Below, one piece after another: positions 15,150 through 24,392 of a DNA stretch of 64,000 nt. The notes beneath the pieces were generated by a model, which saw only the letters and a list, made by a program, of their open reading frames with translations, searched no databases and had not been told where the DNA came from. The translations under genes and the position numbers were made by a program. The DNA comes from Paenibacillus humicola (GTDB taxonomy: Bacteria > Bacillota > Bacilli > Paenibacillales > Paenibacillaceae), in contig NZ_JAQGPL010000001.1 in assembly GCF_028826105.1 (NCBI RefSeq), positions 4,490,501-4,554,500 on the forward strand. The letters run 5' to 3'. Each line of letters opens with the position of its first letter. Position 1 is the first letter of the stretch.

Positions 15150-17612
15150 CTATTCCAAACGATTCAACAGCGCGCGGTAAGACTCGATGGCGGCGATTTC
15201 ATGCTTCCGCGCTAGGCGCAGCAGATCGGCTCCTGCATAACGCCTTTCCGTATCGGGAATCGGGCCAAACGGCTGCATCCAAGGGAACATCTCATACAGC
15301 TTCGCATAAACGCTTTGCAGCCGTTCCGCTTCGCGGATGGCCGTATCGAACGTTTCGTTCAGCCGCGCGTTTCCGATTTTGCGTTTTCCTTCGCGAAGAA
15401 ATTCCAGCGCCAGCTTGCGGCACTCCTGCCAGCCGTTTGCATACAATCCCAAATACCAGCCGTCCACCGTACCCTTTTCAAGGGCGCGGATGAAGTGGTC
15501 GTAAGCCTGAATTCCCGTGTATAAACCGGGCTGCGCCCACGGACCCTCCGGGTCGGCAAACGCGACGGCAAACTGCAGCGTGTCGCGGATAATCGTCCGG
15601 TCATCGGCCGGGGCGGCAGGTTTGGCCCAATACAACCGGACCTCGCCTTCCCGCTGGGGCTCCATTGCCGGTCCGTTCGCAGCCGTTCTTTGACAGGCAT
15701 CGCAAAGGCATACCGACTTGACGGGACTTTCCAATCTGTCTTCACGACGCGTCGTACATAGATAACACATGCACTGCCCCAAACCGTACATATTCCATGG
15801 GATGGCTTTCCGGGAAGGGCCATGCCAGCCATGCGTGTAATACCCGTCCTGATCATACCCAATAATCAATGCGTATTCGCCGCGGTCGAAGTCGATCGAG
15901 CGGCCAAAGCACGCCCAGCCTTCGTTTATCGCCTTTCGCGCTTCATTCCAGGCCGTTTGCAGCAGATTTCGATATTCGTTTTCTGTTCCGCTCCCTTCCA
16001 CGCTGCCAATATCCAGGCCGACATTCGCGAACAACTGAACAAACCGATCGTCCGGAATCGGCAAACAAATATCGTGGACGTTGATTCGTTCATGAACCGC
16101 GAAGGCGAACGGACGGCCGCTCGCCCCAAGCAGCCACGCCTCCGAACCTGGAATCCGGTAATAATCGGCTACACCTTTCAACGTATTGTGCTGCGAAATA
16201 CAGCTGGTTCCCCAGTATCGAAGCCCTTCCAGCCGCTTCGCACCGGCAAGCGCTTCTGCGATTTCGCCCAATACCCGCGATCCTTCCGTTTCCGCCGCAA
16301 TCGCTTTTGCCGCAAAAGAACCCGCTTCGCTATCGTGACGGTCAAAACGTTCGGCAGCTTGTTCCCACAAGGCTCCGGCCTCATCATAGGAAGACACAGC
16401 CGCTTCAAGCTTTGCGGAAAGCGCGAATCCGGCGGCATCCCGGCAGTCCCGCACATATCGGGCGGCCCTCTTCCTGCGTTCCGCCAGCTCTCCTGCCCGC
16501 CGGTAAAACGCTGCCGCTTCCGATTCCCGAGGCTCAGACAGCCATTCGGAATGAAAGGTTGGACCGTGCATCCTTCCGCTCTCCGCAGCGAATTGAAACG
16601 ACTGCATCGTTCTCGTTCGCAAAGACTCCTCGGCTCCCGGGCTGACGGCAAATACACGATCCGCCTCGCCGGGGACTGTCGCTCGTACGGTCCCGTCCGC
16701 GAACGAAAGCTGCAGCCGGTCTTCATCCATGCCGATTACGGCCGCGTAACCGTCTTCCCCGCCGAACCGGCCGAACACGGCATCCTGCGCGTCAAGCGCT
16801 TCCCCGATCAAGCCGAATATATCCCTTCCGCCGCCTTCTGCGGGCACCAACCGCCGGCATTCCAAACCGAAAGCCTTGATCCGTCCCCAAATCTCTCCTC
16901 CTGCTTCGCCATGTTCAGCCTCGCGGGGGGAAAGGGACTGGAACCAATAGCCGATGCCTCCCAAGAATCCTATTTCGTCTGCATACCGGTTGCAATATCG
17001 CATTGCGCCCAGTAAACACCCGATAAGAGCGTCCGGATGTGAAATCGCGCGATAACCCGTTCCCGGGGCTTCATCCGTCCCGCGATGTTCCGCGATGTGG
17101 AGCGATCCGACCGAAAGATTGGCGCGCCAGCCGGTCCGAACGCCTATTTTTCCCTGCAGCCCGCGATAATTGCCATCCAGCGAAAACCGCTCCTCCCCAT
17201 TAACCAGCAGGCGCATCCGATCTTCCGCAATCATCCATTCGAGGCGGTGCCAGCGGCCGGCAGGAACGTCGCCTTTTCCGGTCAATTCGAAGGCTTGCCC
17301 CGTCGCGGGGTGACGCACATGAAGCAGATCTTCCCTGCGGTCCCAGTTAAGTATAACTTCCCCCTTGGCATACTCCAGTACAATATTGGTGCTGTCGGTC
17401 ATGACGATTGCTTCCACGGACAGCGGCGTCCGGTATTCGCCTTCCGTTCTTGCCGGGTGGATGCCGAATGAATCCGTGAACTGCATTCCTTCCGGTATTT
17501 GCACGGGCCTGCTTCCGGGAATGGCAACCAATCGATCGACGATTCTCCCATGGCTGTAAACCGGGATCGAGATCACCTGTTCCGTATGGTTTGAGAGCTC
17601 CGAGAGGCTCAT
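15150..17612 (-). CDS. 820-residue protein: LamG-like domain, two C39/BtrH-like modules and a six-cysteine cluster
   Basis: I know no named family for the whole protein. About residues 115-175 resemble a LamG/glucanase-like sandwich (AGRWHRLEWMIAEDRMRLLV, GLQGKIGVRT). Two modules resemble the cysteine-peptidase-like BtrH N-terminal domain: one near 195-330 (IGCLLGAMRYC, then YAAVIGMDEDRLQLSF), one near 462-600 (YWGTSCISQHNTLKG, then EYALIIGYDQDGYYTHG). Between 614 and 640 lie CMCYLC and CLCDAC, six cysteines as two CxCxxC groups, a likely metal site. Near 696-740 GLYTGIQAYDHF matches GYVTGLTAYEAW of the upstream sigma protein. The start has AAGGAG and lies 14 bases after the sigma stop, so they are one operon. 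No signal peptide; cytoplasmic. Confidence 0.65.
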   Translation of the reverse strand: MSLSELSNHTEQVISIPVYSHGRIVDRLVAIPGSRPVQIPEGMQFTDSFGIHPARTEGEYRTPLSVEAIVMTDSTNIVLEYAKGEVILNWDRREDLLHVRHPATGQAFELTGKGDVPAGRWHRLEWMIAEDRMRLLVNGEERFSLDGNYRGLQGKIGVRTGWRANLSVGSLHIAEHRGTDEAPGTGYRAISHPDALIGCLLGAMRYCNRYADEIGFLGGIGYWFQSLSPREAEHGEAGGEIWGRIKAFGLECRRLVPAEGGGRDIFGLIGEALDAQDAVFGRFGGEDGYAAVIGMDEDRLQLSFADGTVRATVPGEADRVFAVSPGAEESLRTRTMQSFQFAAESGRMHGPTFHSEWLSEPRESEAAAFYRRAGELAERRKRAARYVRDCRDAAGFALSAKLEAAVSSYDEAGALWEQAAERFDRHDSEAGSFAAKAIAAETEGSRVLGEIAEALAGAKRLEGLRYWGTSCISQHNTLKGVADYYRIPGSEAWLLGASGRPFAFAVHERINVHDICLPIPDDRFVQLFANVGLDIGSVEGSGTENEYRNLLQTAWNEARKAINEGWACFGRSIDFDRGEYALIIGYDQDGYYTHGWHGPSRKAIPWNMYGLGQCMCYLCTTRREDRLESPVKSVCLCDACQRTAANGPAMEPQREGEVRLYWAKPAAPADDRTIIRDTLQFAVAFADPEGPWAQPGLYTGIQAYDHFIRALEKGTVDGWYLGLYANGWQECRKLALEFLREGKRKIGNARLNETFDTAIREAERLQSVYAKLYEMFPWMQPFGPIPDTERRYAGADLLRLARKHEIAAIESYRALLNRLE

Positions 17613-17626
17613 TTCCGATTTCTCCT

Positions 17627-19300
17627 TCAGGACCGGCGGGCCAGACGTTCCAGCGTTTCGAGACCCGCCTCCTCACAATTTTTGATTTCCAGGAGCAGCG
17701 TTTCGGCCTCCAGCCGGTTCTTGCGGTTCAACGGGTCTCCTCCGGAAGGAAAAGGAAACTTTACGGCAAGCTTGGCCAGTGCATGTACCGCGGCATAGTA
17801 GTGCCCTTCCGCTTCGAAAGCGAGCCTTGCTCGTTCGACCTCCAGCTTCCTGCTCAAGCCCCTTAAAAATCGGACCGCATGCTCCCGCGCATGCAGGACG
17901 ACGCGAAGGGAGTATGCCTGGCCGATCGGGTCGACGGCCCCGTTTCGGATGGAATCGCGCCACGCCTCATAAGCGGTCAGCCCCGTCACGTATCCCGGAA
18001 AAGTCCGCTCGCCATAAGCCGCGGCCAACACGCCGGCGAATAAATCCGGCACCGCATCCTGAGGCGACTTTGCGTTTTGTGCGAGAGGGTTCACAGCCAT
18101 TACGAACAGTCCCCCGTCCTTACCGCGGCCAAGCTTGTCGTACGCCAGCTTTATGGCACCCGCGTTCGGCGCGTCAGCGGAAAACGAAAGCTGCTCGTCG
18201 TCATAGCCGTACAGCAACCCGAATTCCGGTCCGTTCAAATCCCAGGCTGCGACCGGTGTACCTGCAGCGATCGACCTCCTGGCGAGCATGACGGCCTCGC
18301 CCAAAGCATGGGCGGAAGGTTCGATGCCCCCATCGCCGGCATGCGTCATTTGCAAGCCCAGGCGCTTCAGTCCCGCTTCCAGAACAGGCTCCCAGAAATA
18401 CATGGAAGGCCCGGATACATCGATTCGTTCACGCTCCAGGCTGATCCGGAAAGCATATCCGGTCCAGCCCATCACATCCGAAAGGCTGCAGGCGGCATGC
18501 CCCTTGAACTGTAAAATCCGGTGGATGCAGGTCGCGATCGAACAAGCCGTTGACTGCCGGGCGTCCGCCCCGGTACGCAGCGGCAGCATCACCTTTGCCC
18601 GGCGTTCGCCACCGCCGCCCGCGTCGTCCAGCCGATCCCGCAAATCGCTGCGCACCCGCTCCCTTTTCATTTTTGTTTTCAATCTGGATAACGATTTGTA
18701 CACATTTCCTTCGGTCATGCCGAGCAGTCCCGCGATTTCGTGCGGTGTCAGCTGGCTTAGAAAGTGAGCCTCGAACAGGTCCCTCTCCCGCTGCGAGAGG
18801 GTGTGGAGCATGCTCCGCAGCGCTTCATAAAATTCTTTTTTCATCAGCTCGGCTTCCGGCGCGGCCTTTTCATTACGGTTCCGCGCAGGAGTCAAACGAA
18901 ATAAGAGGTCATCGAGACCGCTCCAATCGAGCCCCGTATCCCCGTAAGCTCCTGTTTGGCCGGCGATGGCGGTAAACGTCGATTCTCGCGACAACCGCAC
19001 GTCTTTCCTGCGTTTCATCAGCGCCTGATTTCGAACGATCCGGTTTAACCAAGGGAGGAACCGGCCGGGATCCGACAGCCTGTTCATATACAGGAACGCC
19101 TGAACCAGCGCTTCCTGCACGACATCCTCGGCATCAGACCGGTCATGGACGATACGCTTGGCCACGCCGAGCATTCTTGCCCGATGCAGGGTCACCAGCT
19201 CGCCGAACGCTTCCGAATCGCCAAGGCGTGCGCGATCCGCCAGCGATTTCAGCGCAGCCGAGTCGTCGTAATTGCCGAAGAACGGCTCCTGCTCCTGCAC
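17627..19300 (-). CDS. ECF sigma factor with a C-terminal C39/BtrH-like domain
   Basis: At 557 residues this is three times the normal length. Region 2 spans about 33-100 (RIVHDRSDAEDVVQEALVQA, then WLNRIVRNQALMKRRK) and region 4 about 155-212 (SQRERDLFEAHFLSQLTPHE, EGNVYKSLSRLKTKMKRER). From about 245 to 405 a domain like the neighbour's modules follows: TACSIATCIHRILQFKGHAA, ending PEFGLLYGYDDEQLSF. Then GYVTGLTAYEAWRDSIRNG (436-454) has a counterpart in the 820-residue protein. The extension may sense a ligand and control the sigma domains, as SnoaL does in ECF41. No anti-sigma gene is adjacent. Start is GTG with AAGGAGGG. Its target promoters are unknown. Confidence 0.78.
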   Translation of the reverse strand: MQEQEPFFGNYDDSAALKSLADRARLGDSEAFGELVTLHRARMLGVAKRIVHDRSDAEDVVQEALVQAFLYMNRLSDPGRFLPWLNRIVRNQALMKRRKDVRLSRESTFTAIAGQTGAYGDTGLDWSGLDDLLFRLTPARNRNEKAAPEAELMKKEFYEALRSMLHTLSQRERDLFEAHFLSQLTPHEIAGLLGMTEGNVYKSLSRLKTKMKRERVRSDLRDRLDDAGGGGERRAKVMLPLRTGADARQSTACSIATCIHRILQFKGHAACSLSDVMGWTGYAFRISLERERIDVSGPSMYFWEPVLEAGLKRLGLQMTHAGDGGIEPSAHALGEAVMLARRSIAAGTPVAAWDLNGPEFGLLYGYDDEQLSFSADAPNAGAIKLAYDKLGRGKDGGLFVMAVNPLAQNAKSPQDAVPDLFAGVLAAAYGERTFPGYVTGLTAYEAWRDSIRNGAVDPIGQAYSLRVVLHAREHAVRFLRGLSRKLEVERARLAFEAEGHYYAAVHALAKLAVKFPFPSGGDPLNRKNRLEAETLLLEIKNCEEAGLETLERLARRS

Positions 19301-19452
19301 GAAACAACCCTCCTTATCATCCGCCTATCCGGTTTGATGCTCTTGATCTTCATTTTTGGACATCGGACGGCGGATTTCAAGAAAAATCATTTCCCAACCG
19401 CCTCAACGCCGAAAAGTAGTATGTCCCGAAACGCGAAAGCGGCCATTAAAAT

Positions 19453-19487
19453 GGGCGTGCCCATCCCCAAACGAATGAAGCACGCCC
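19453..19487 (-). terminator. Hairpin terminator after the membrane protein gene
   Basis: GGGCGTG and CACGCCC arms enclose a 21-base loop; the minus strand continues ATTTTAATGG. It lies between the 251-residue membrane protein and the sigma gene, so the two are separate transcripts. Confidence 0.55.
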
Positions 19488-19523
19488 CTTATTCCAACTT
19501 TTATGCTAAACATTCCTGCCTCC

Positions 19524-20279
19524 TCAATTGTTTATTTCCCATGCAATCGTCAACGCCCCCTGCGCATGGTCGCCGGTAACGACGATTCGTACGGCGGACG
19601 GTTTCTTCACCCGGTAGGTGATGCTGCCTTGTTCGGCATCCGTATACGTTCCGTCTTTGGCGTCCAGGTACGTGCCGTAGCCGCCGCTGCTGATCTGCCA
19701 GTCGATCCGATAGGATAACGTCTGACCCGCTTCGAGCTCGACCGGTATCTCTTTCTTCCCGTTAAAATAACCGAATTCCGCGTGATAGCCCTCAGCGGTT
19801 CTGTTCTCTTTCCACTGTTTCGTGACGGTGAAATCGACGGTGGAAACGCAGACGGCCCCGGCAAACAGCAGTATGGCTGCGGCAGCGCTGTAAGGCCACC
19901 TGAAGTGGAACAGACGGTCCACGGCGAGAAAAACAAGTGCGCAGACCGCGCCGCAGCCGCCGGCAATCATGCTTAACGCCCATTGGCCCGGAAACCAGAT
20001 CAGAAAAGGGACATAACCGCCGAGCATATAAAGCAGGACGATAAGCGCAATTTTGGAGGCTCCGGCCTTAAGCTTGCAGAGCGCCGCGTCCACTGAGGCA
20101 GAGAATAGGACGGCGTAACCATAGATATACTCCCACAGCGGGAGCTCCCGTGTCAGCTCGGACATCCGGTAGCCGTCAAAATCGGCTGCTATAACCAGGA
20201 ACCCCATAAATACGAGCCCTGCAGCCATCAGTTTTGATGCTGCATAAGCGGTAATCCGAACCCGTTTGGACGCGGCCAC
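19524..20279 (-). CDS. Membrane protein of unknown function
   Basis: This 251-residue protein has about five hydrophobic helices in its first 150 residues (for example LMAAGLVFMGFLVIAADF and IALIVLLYMLGGYVPFLIWF) and a C-terminal soluble domain of short strands ending AVRIVVTGDHAQGALTIAWE, probably outside the cell. I recognise no family. It starts at GTG with a GGGGAG ribosome site. Although it precedes the fused sigma gene on the same strand, a terminator lies between. It may be a Paenibacillus-restricted protein. Confidence 0.6.
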   Translation of the reverse strand: MAASKRVRITAYAASKLMAAGLVFMGFLVIAADFDGYRMSELTRELPLWEYIYGYAVLFSASVDAALCKLKAGASKIALIVLLYMLGGYVPFLIWFPGQWALSMIAGGCGAVCALVFLAVDRLFHFRWPYSAAAAILLFAGAVCVSTVDFTVTKQWKENRTAEGYHAEFGYFNGKKEIPVELEAGQTLSYRIDWQISSGGYGTYLDAKDGTYTDAEQGSITYRVKKPSAVRIVVTGDHAQGALTIAWEINN

Positions 20280-20488
20280 GATGCCTCACTCCCCGACGAC
20301 TTCTTTCTTTCATAGGTAATAGATACAGTAAAAAGGATGCGCCGAGAGGATTGTCTTTCTGCTCGCCGCTGCACTGCACGCGATTCTCGTTTTATTTTTC
20401 CAAATGGCCCCATTTGGACAAACATACAAAGCGAATAAAATTTGATTTCATACTCTATTATGAGCGATCCGAAAGGAGGTGAGAGAAC

Positions 20489-20985
20489 ATGTCGATCAAT
20501 CTGATCCAAAATCCTAGTTTCGAATCCGGCGTCTTGGATCCACCTTGGCAGACGGCAGGATCCGGAGCACCCGTTTTTGATGGGACTTTCTATGCTGCAA
20601 TGGCCCTCTTCCTGGAAGTGAAGGGGTACCGGCACCCAATGCCGTTCTGAGCCAAGCCTTCCCGGTCGCTTTGGATAGCGTAGGACTGCAGGTAAGCTTC
20701 GCAGCAAGAGCTTTGGTCGGACTTAACGAAGCTCCCCTGCAGGCGAGAATCCGGTGGCAAAGAGGAGTTGCAGACGGTTATTCCACGATTTCAGAGGAAA
20801 CACTGATCATTGTCAACACCAGTCAATTGACGGATGACAACTGGAATACGTATATTACCACTACCGCCCCGAAGCCGGCGGAAGCGCTGCAGGCCCGGAT
20901 CCGCTTCGTCCTGCTGGGCGGAGATGAAGCTACTCTTCAAGGTGTTGGGATTGACCTCGTCGTGGTTACCACCATCGTAGATTAA
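20489..20985 (+). pseudogene. Surface/coat-type protein with NTTRR-F1-like start, frameshifted
   Basis: ATG at 20489, after the excellent site AAAGGAGGT, opens SINLIQNPSFESGVLDPPW, the start of NTTRR-F1-type or carbohydrate-binding-like domains found on Bacillus and Paenibacillus spore surfaces. The frame stops at 20650. From about 20599 the next frame continues the same kind of protein (NGPLPGSEGVPAPNAVLSQ, then LQARIRWQRGVADG) to 20985. One missing base in the GCAATGG run near 20599 would join both parts into about 165 residues. This is either a real frameshift, phase variation, or a sequencing error. A clean terminator follows at 21076, and the ribosome site is intact. Confidence 0.6.
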
Positions 20986-21075
20986 TCGCCGGTTGCTTAG
21001 CGATAGAAGGCCCAAGCTAAAGGAAACTTTTTTTGGGGGACAAGTTCCCGCCCGCTAAATACATGATCGCTCAGC

Positions 21076-21106
21076 AGGCTGCCGAATGATATCGGCGGCC
21101 TTTTTT
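21076..21106 (+). terminator. Rho-independent terminator
   Basis: AGGCTGCCGA and TCGGCGGCCT pair across a six-base loop and are followed by TTTTTT. It ends the frameshifted surface-protein gene. Confidence 0.8.
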
Positions 21107-21126
21107 AACTTTCCCCCCTCCATTTT

Positions 21127-21573
21127 TCATCGATGGCCTTCTTTACATATTTCTTCAAGAACAACAGGAAGGAAATCGAGTTTACTCCGCAGGTCGTTTT
21201 TCAGGAAATCGGACATTTGACTTGTGTGAACCAAAATAAGGGATGCAAATTCCGGCGTGATGCCCTTATGGAGGAGCGTGCTTTCGAAAAGACCGTAATG
21301 TAATTTCAGCTCGTGCGATTCAATCGCCAACTCAATCAAATAAACAAGGGCTATGGATCCCCATTGCACCATATATTTCGGCATTACCCTGGACACCAGC
21401 TTCGAGTCGGTCAAATCAATTCCAATTTCCTCCTTAGCTTCCCTTGACAAGCTTCCCAACAGATTCACAGCATTCCCCTGGAAATCGCTTCTCTCAATGC
21501 CTCCTGTGACAAACTGCAGCATACCGGGAGCGCCGTATATGTATTCATCTCTCCAATTACAATATACCGGTCC
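21127..21573 (-). pseudogene. Nudix hydrolase lacking its N-terminus
   Basis: The frame contains FVTGGIERSDFQ and SREAKEEIGIDL, the Nudix box with glycine and REAKEEIG, and a longer insertion between them. Family-like sequence continues upstream of the first ATG (21522) as PVYCNWRDEYIYGAPG until a TAA at 21574, with no start codon in between. The N-terminal strand that normally precedes the box is therefore lost or unable to start. The C-terminal half, ending FLPVVLEEICKEG, looks intact. I read it as a decayed gene; translation from 21522 would lack the first strands. Confidence 0.6.
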
Positions 21574-21696
21574 TTAGTAAAAATTACGCCACGACTTGCA
21601 CCCGCCGGGGGATGGGTTTCACGATCATTTGATCATTTGTCCGGTTCAAAACTTGTCCTTCTTTCATTTACTAGAATAAGAGGAGGTGAAGAAGCC

Positions 21697-21936
21697 ATGT
21701 CCTGTGTATCAACGGCGACACGTCAAGTATGTCTTGAGCTTGTTCTGGACGTCATAACCGGAGCAGCCGTAAGACAATCCGTCAGCTGCGATTACTGCGC
21801 TTCAACGACTCCGATTGTCGACGAAGAGGGATACCACGTCTTTATATCTCTGGATGTCAACTATACGGTGGAAATATCGGATACATTCGAAGTTTCTTGT
21901 CAATTGGAATCCATTACGATACCGGCAGTCGTTTAA
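21697..21936 (+). CDS. Small cysteine-containing protein, possible coat or surface protein
   Basis: This 79-residue protein starts at ATG 21697 after AGGAGGTGAAG. It begins MSCVSTATRQVCLELVLD, contains CDYC, and alternates hydrophobic residues in strands (YHVFISLDVNYTVEIS and QLESITIPAV). Four or five cysteines suggest cross-linking or metal binding. The pattern resembles small spore-coat and exosporium-associated proteins, and its neighbour at 20489 is also of surface type, but I recognise no named family. It has no signal peptide, which fits coat proteins deposited from the mother cell. Function inferred only from context. Confidence 0.55.
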   Translation: MSCVSTATRQVCLELVLDVITGAAVRQSVSCDYCASTTPIVDEEGYHVFISLDVNYTVEISDTFEVSCQLESITIPAVV

Positions 21937-22001
21937 CAGGTTTGGCATGGAAAGAGGAGCTGGGCGGCGCAGCTCCTTCTTTACTTTCTGTTAAAACGTT
22001 C

Positions 22002-24314
22002 TTACAGCGATGCGCGGTATTTGCCCGGGGTCGTTCCCTCGTACTTTTTAAAAACCCGAATAAATCCGATATCGTTGGCGTAGCCGACCTTTTTGGCGAT
22101 TTGCATGAACGTCATTTTTTTGTCCCGCATCAATTTCTTCGCTTCGTCAATCCGGACTCTCGTCATATAGTCGGTCAAATTCATCCCCGATTGCTTCTTG
22201 AAAAAGGCCGACAAATATTGCGGGGTTAATTCAAACTGATCGGCGATGCTGGTCAAGCTGAGCCTGTCGTCGCCGTAATGCTGTTCGATATACCGGATGA
22301 TTCGTTCGAACAGCTTCCTTCCGTGGCTGCTGAGCCCCGCGCCGCGATAATGGGTCATGGCGAGAAACCACTCGCGGATTTTGACCTTCATCTCCTCCGC
22401 CGTCGGACAATCGGTCAGCTCCTTAAGCGGATCGAACCCTTCGCCGAACAGCTCCTTATACAGCGGATCCATCGGGTTCATGATTTTCCATAACGTGCTG
22501 ACCATGTTCGTAAAAAAGCTGCGCCCCAAATCGGGCGTCATTACCCGCTGGCTGAAATGCGCGTGAAACAGATTGCCGATGAGCCTGCCGACGTTGTCCT
22601 CATCGCCGCTTTTGACGAAGTTGATCAGCTGAATTTCCGTTTCAATCGGGTAAAAGTAATATCGATCCGACAACGCGATTTCACTGTAACGAATGATGCT
22701 GCTGTGCCCTCTGTACATTTTGTAATCCAGCGCATGGAGCGCTTCGAAATACGATTCGCACGCCCGCTCCACCCCCTCGTACATCCCTCCGATCGCTAGC
22801 GTGACATACGTCTTGAACCGTTCCTCCACCATTTGTTTAAGCTGAACGACAATGGCGCCAAGCTCCTGATCCGCTTCAACGATTCGTTCTTCAGAGAAGT
22901 TGACGAGCAGGGCCACGCGCTGCCGGTCCAGCTCTACCGCATATCCCCAATGCCGCTCGCGAATCAATTCGCTGCCTATATTGGAAATGATGAACCGAAG
23001 CAAAGCCCACTGCCGTTCGGATTGATCGGCGCTAAACCGGCTGAAATCGGCGATGTCGATTAAAATGACGGCAAACCGGTCGGAGATCAGCCGGATATCC
23101 ATAAACTGAAGCGATTCCTCGGTCAGCCGGGATACATCCACATGTCCGCGGACGATACGCGACAGAAAGCTTGCCTGAATGACCGGGGCCTGCCGGGATA
23201 AAATATGGCGAAGCTCCCGTTCTTCATGCATCGTCATTTGAATCGCTCCCCGGATAAATTCGTATTCGTTGGACGGCCGCCCGGCGCGCGCCGGCCTCTT
23301 ATTCTGCAAAGCCCGCACCACGCCCTGAAGCGGAGCGTAATTGCGATGCACCCAGAAGGCGATCGCCGCGCCGCCGCCGGCCAGGCAAATCAATAGCAGC
23401 GTGATCATCCAGTTTTTCATCGTATATACCCGTTCCAAATAGACCTGCTTCGGCATGACGTGAATATACTTCCATCCGTTTTGATCGGATACGGTATAAG
23501 ACAGCATCATTTCCTTGCCGTGGTCCTTGTATTCGTAAGGGATTCCTTTCGTCTGAACGTCAGGCCCGATCTGATCCCAAGGGAGAGACAGCCGCCCATC
23601 GGAAGCCAGCAGACGGTCTTTCCGGTCGAGAATATAGACGGAGCTCCGGTAGGCGGAGTCGATCTTCGCCAGCATGCTTCGAATCTGGTTCATATCCAGC
23701 AAAATCACGAGCGCTCCGCGGATATCGCTCGTTTCCCCCAGGGGCAAGGTTTGGACGAAGGTTATCGTATCGAGCCTGCCGCCCGGCGTCTCATAGGTGA
23801 CGGGAAAATAGTCCTGATAATGCGGGCTGCTTAACAGCTGGCCCCGCCATGCTTCGAAGCCGGTTCCCGCCGGATGGTACAGACGCTGATAAAACATATC
23901 GGCCGTCGTTTTGGCTCTCGGCATCAGGACGGTATCGTTCGTGCCGAGATATACGTAATAGCCTTGAATGAGATCGCTTACATTTTGGTAGGGAGGCATA
24001 TGCTCCGTTACAAACTCCACGTACTTGTAAGCATTCGCGGCGTCTGACGCGTCCGTGCTGTTCATGAGCCACCGCAGCCTGGGATTCAAGGCGATCTGCT
24101 GCGACATCAGCGTAATATCCTTCAGCTTGCCGTCCATCACCTGGCGGAGCTGCTCGAGCATAGCCAGATTCGCCCGGTTCGCATTATCGGTCATAATCGT
24201 GTTCGTTTTCGTATATAGAATCGATCCGAGAACGATCGGAAGCAGGAAGACAGCCAAATAAGACAACACAAGCGTCGTGAATGCGCTTCCAAGAGAGCCG
24301 CTTTTCATTCGCAT
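22002..24314 (-). CDS. Membrane-bound AraC-family transcriptional regulator
   Basis: This 770-residue protein has an N-terminal membrane helix (TTLVLSYLAVFLLPIVLGSI), an extracellular sensor-like region to about residue 300 with dCache-like features, a second helix (MITLLLICLAGGGAAIAFWV), a cytoplasmic stretch and a C-terminal AraC domain in the last 100 residues (SLTSIADQFELTPQYLSAFF and MTFMQIAKKVGYANDIGFIR). It senses an outside ligand, probably the sugar handled by the transporter, and controls that operon. It is the last gene after the solute-binding protein and two permeases. GAGGTGAGAG precedes the ATG. Direct repeats at 28121-28176 are candidate binding sites. Confidence 0.85.
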   Translation of the reverse strand: MRMKSGSLGSAFTTLVLSYLAVFLLPIVLGSILYTKTNTIMTDNANRANLAMLEQLRQVMDGKLKDITLMSQQIALNPRLRWLMNSTDASDAANAYKYVEFVTEHMPPYQNVSDLIQGYYVYLGTNDTVLMPRAKTTADMFYQRLYHPAGTGFEAWRGQLLSSPHYQDYFPVTYETPGGRLDTITFVQTLPLGETSDIRGALVILLDMNQIRSMLAKIDSAYRSSVYILDRKDRLLASDGRLSLPWDQIGPDVQTKGIPYEYKDHGKEMMLSYTVSDQNGWKYIHVMPKQVYLERVYTMKNWMITLLLICLAGGGAAIAFWVHRNYAPLQGVVRALQNKRPARAGRPSNEYEFIRGAIQMTMHEERELRHILSRQAPVIQASFLSRIVRGHVDVSRLTEESLQFMDIRLISDRFAVILIDIADFSRFSADQSERQWALLRFIISNIGSELIRERHWGYAVELDRQRVALLVNFSEERIVEADQELGAIVVQLKQMVEERFKTYVTLAIGGMYEGVERACESYFEALHALDYKMYRGHSSIIRYSEIALSDRYYFYPIETEIQLINFVKSGDEDNVGRLIGNLFHAHFSQRVMTPDLGRSFFTNMVSTLWKIMNPMDPLYKELFGEGFDPLKELTDCPTAEEMKVKIREWFLAMTHYRGAGLSSHGRKLFERIIRYIEQHYGDDRLSLTSIADQFELTPQYLSAFFKKQSGMNLTDYMTRVRIDEAKKLMRDKKMTFMQIAKKVGYANDIGFIRVFKKYEGTTPGKYRASL

Positions 24315-24392
24315 GATCTCTCACCTCTTACGGGTTCGTTCTGCCTCACTACTAATTCTGGAAGCCCGGCCCGTCTTCCTGCTTCTCTTCAT

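Noticed and set aside
15822..17015. Plus-strand 397-codon open frame
   Set aside because: It is antisense to the 820-residue protein, has arginine-rich low-sense sequence and no start signal.
19300..19450. ECF-type promoter autoregulating the fused sigma gene
   Set aside because: GAAAT and CGTC-like elements occur upstream, but their spacing (about 20) is not the usual 16 to 17, so I do not call it.
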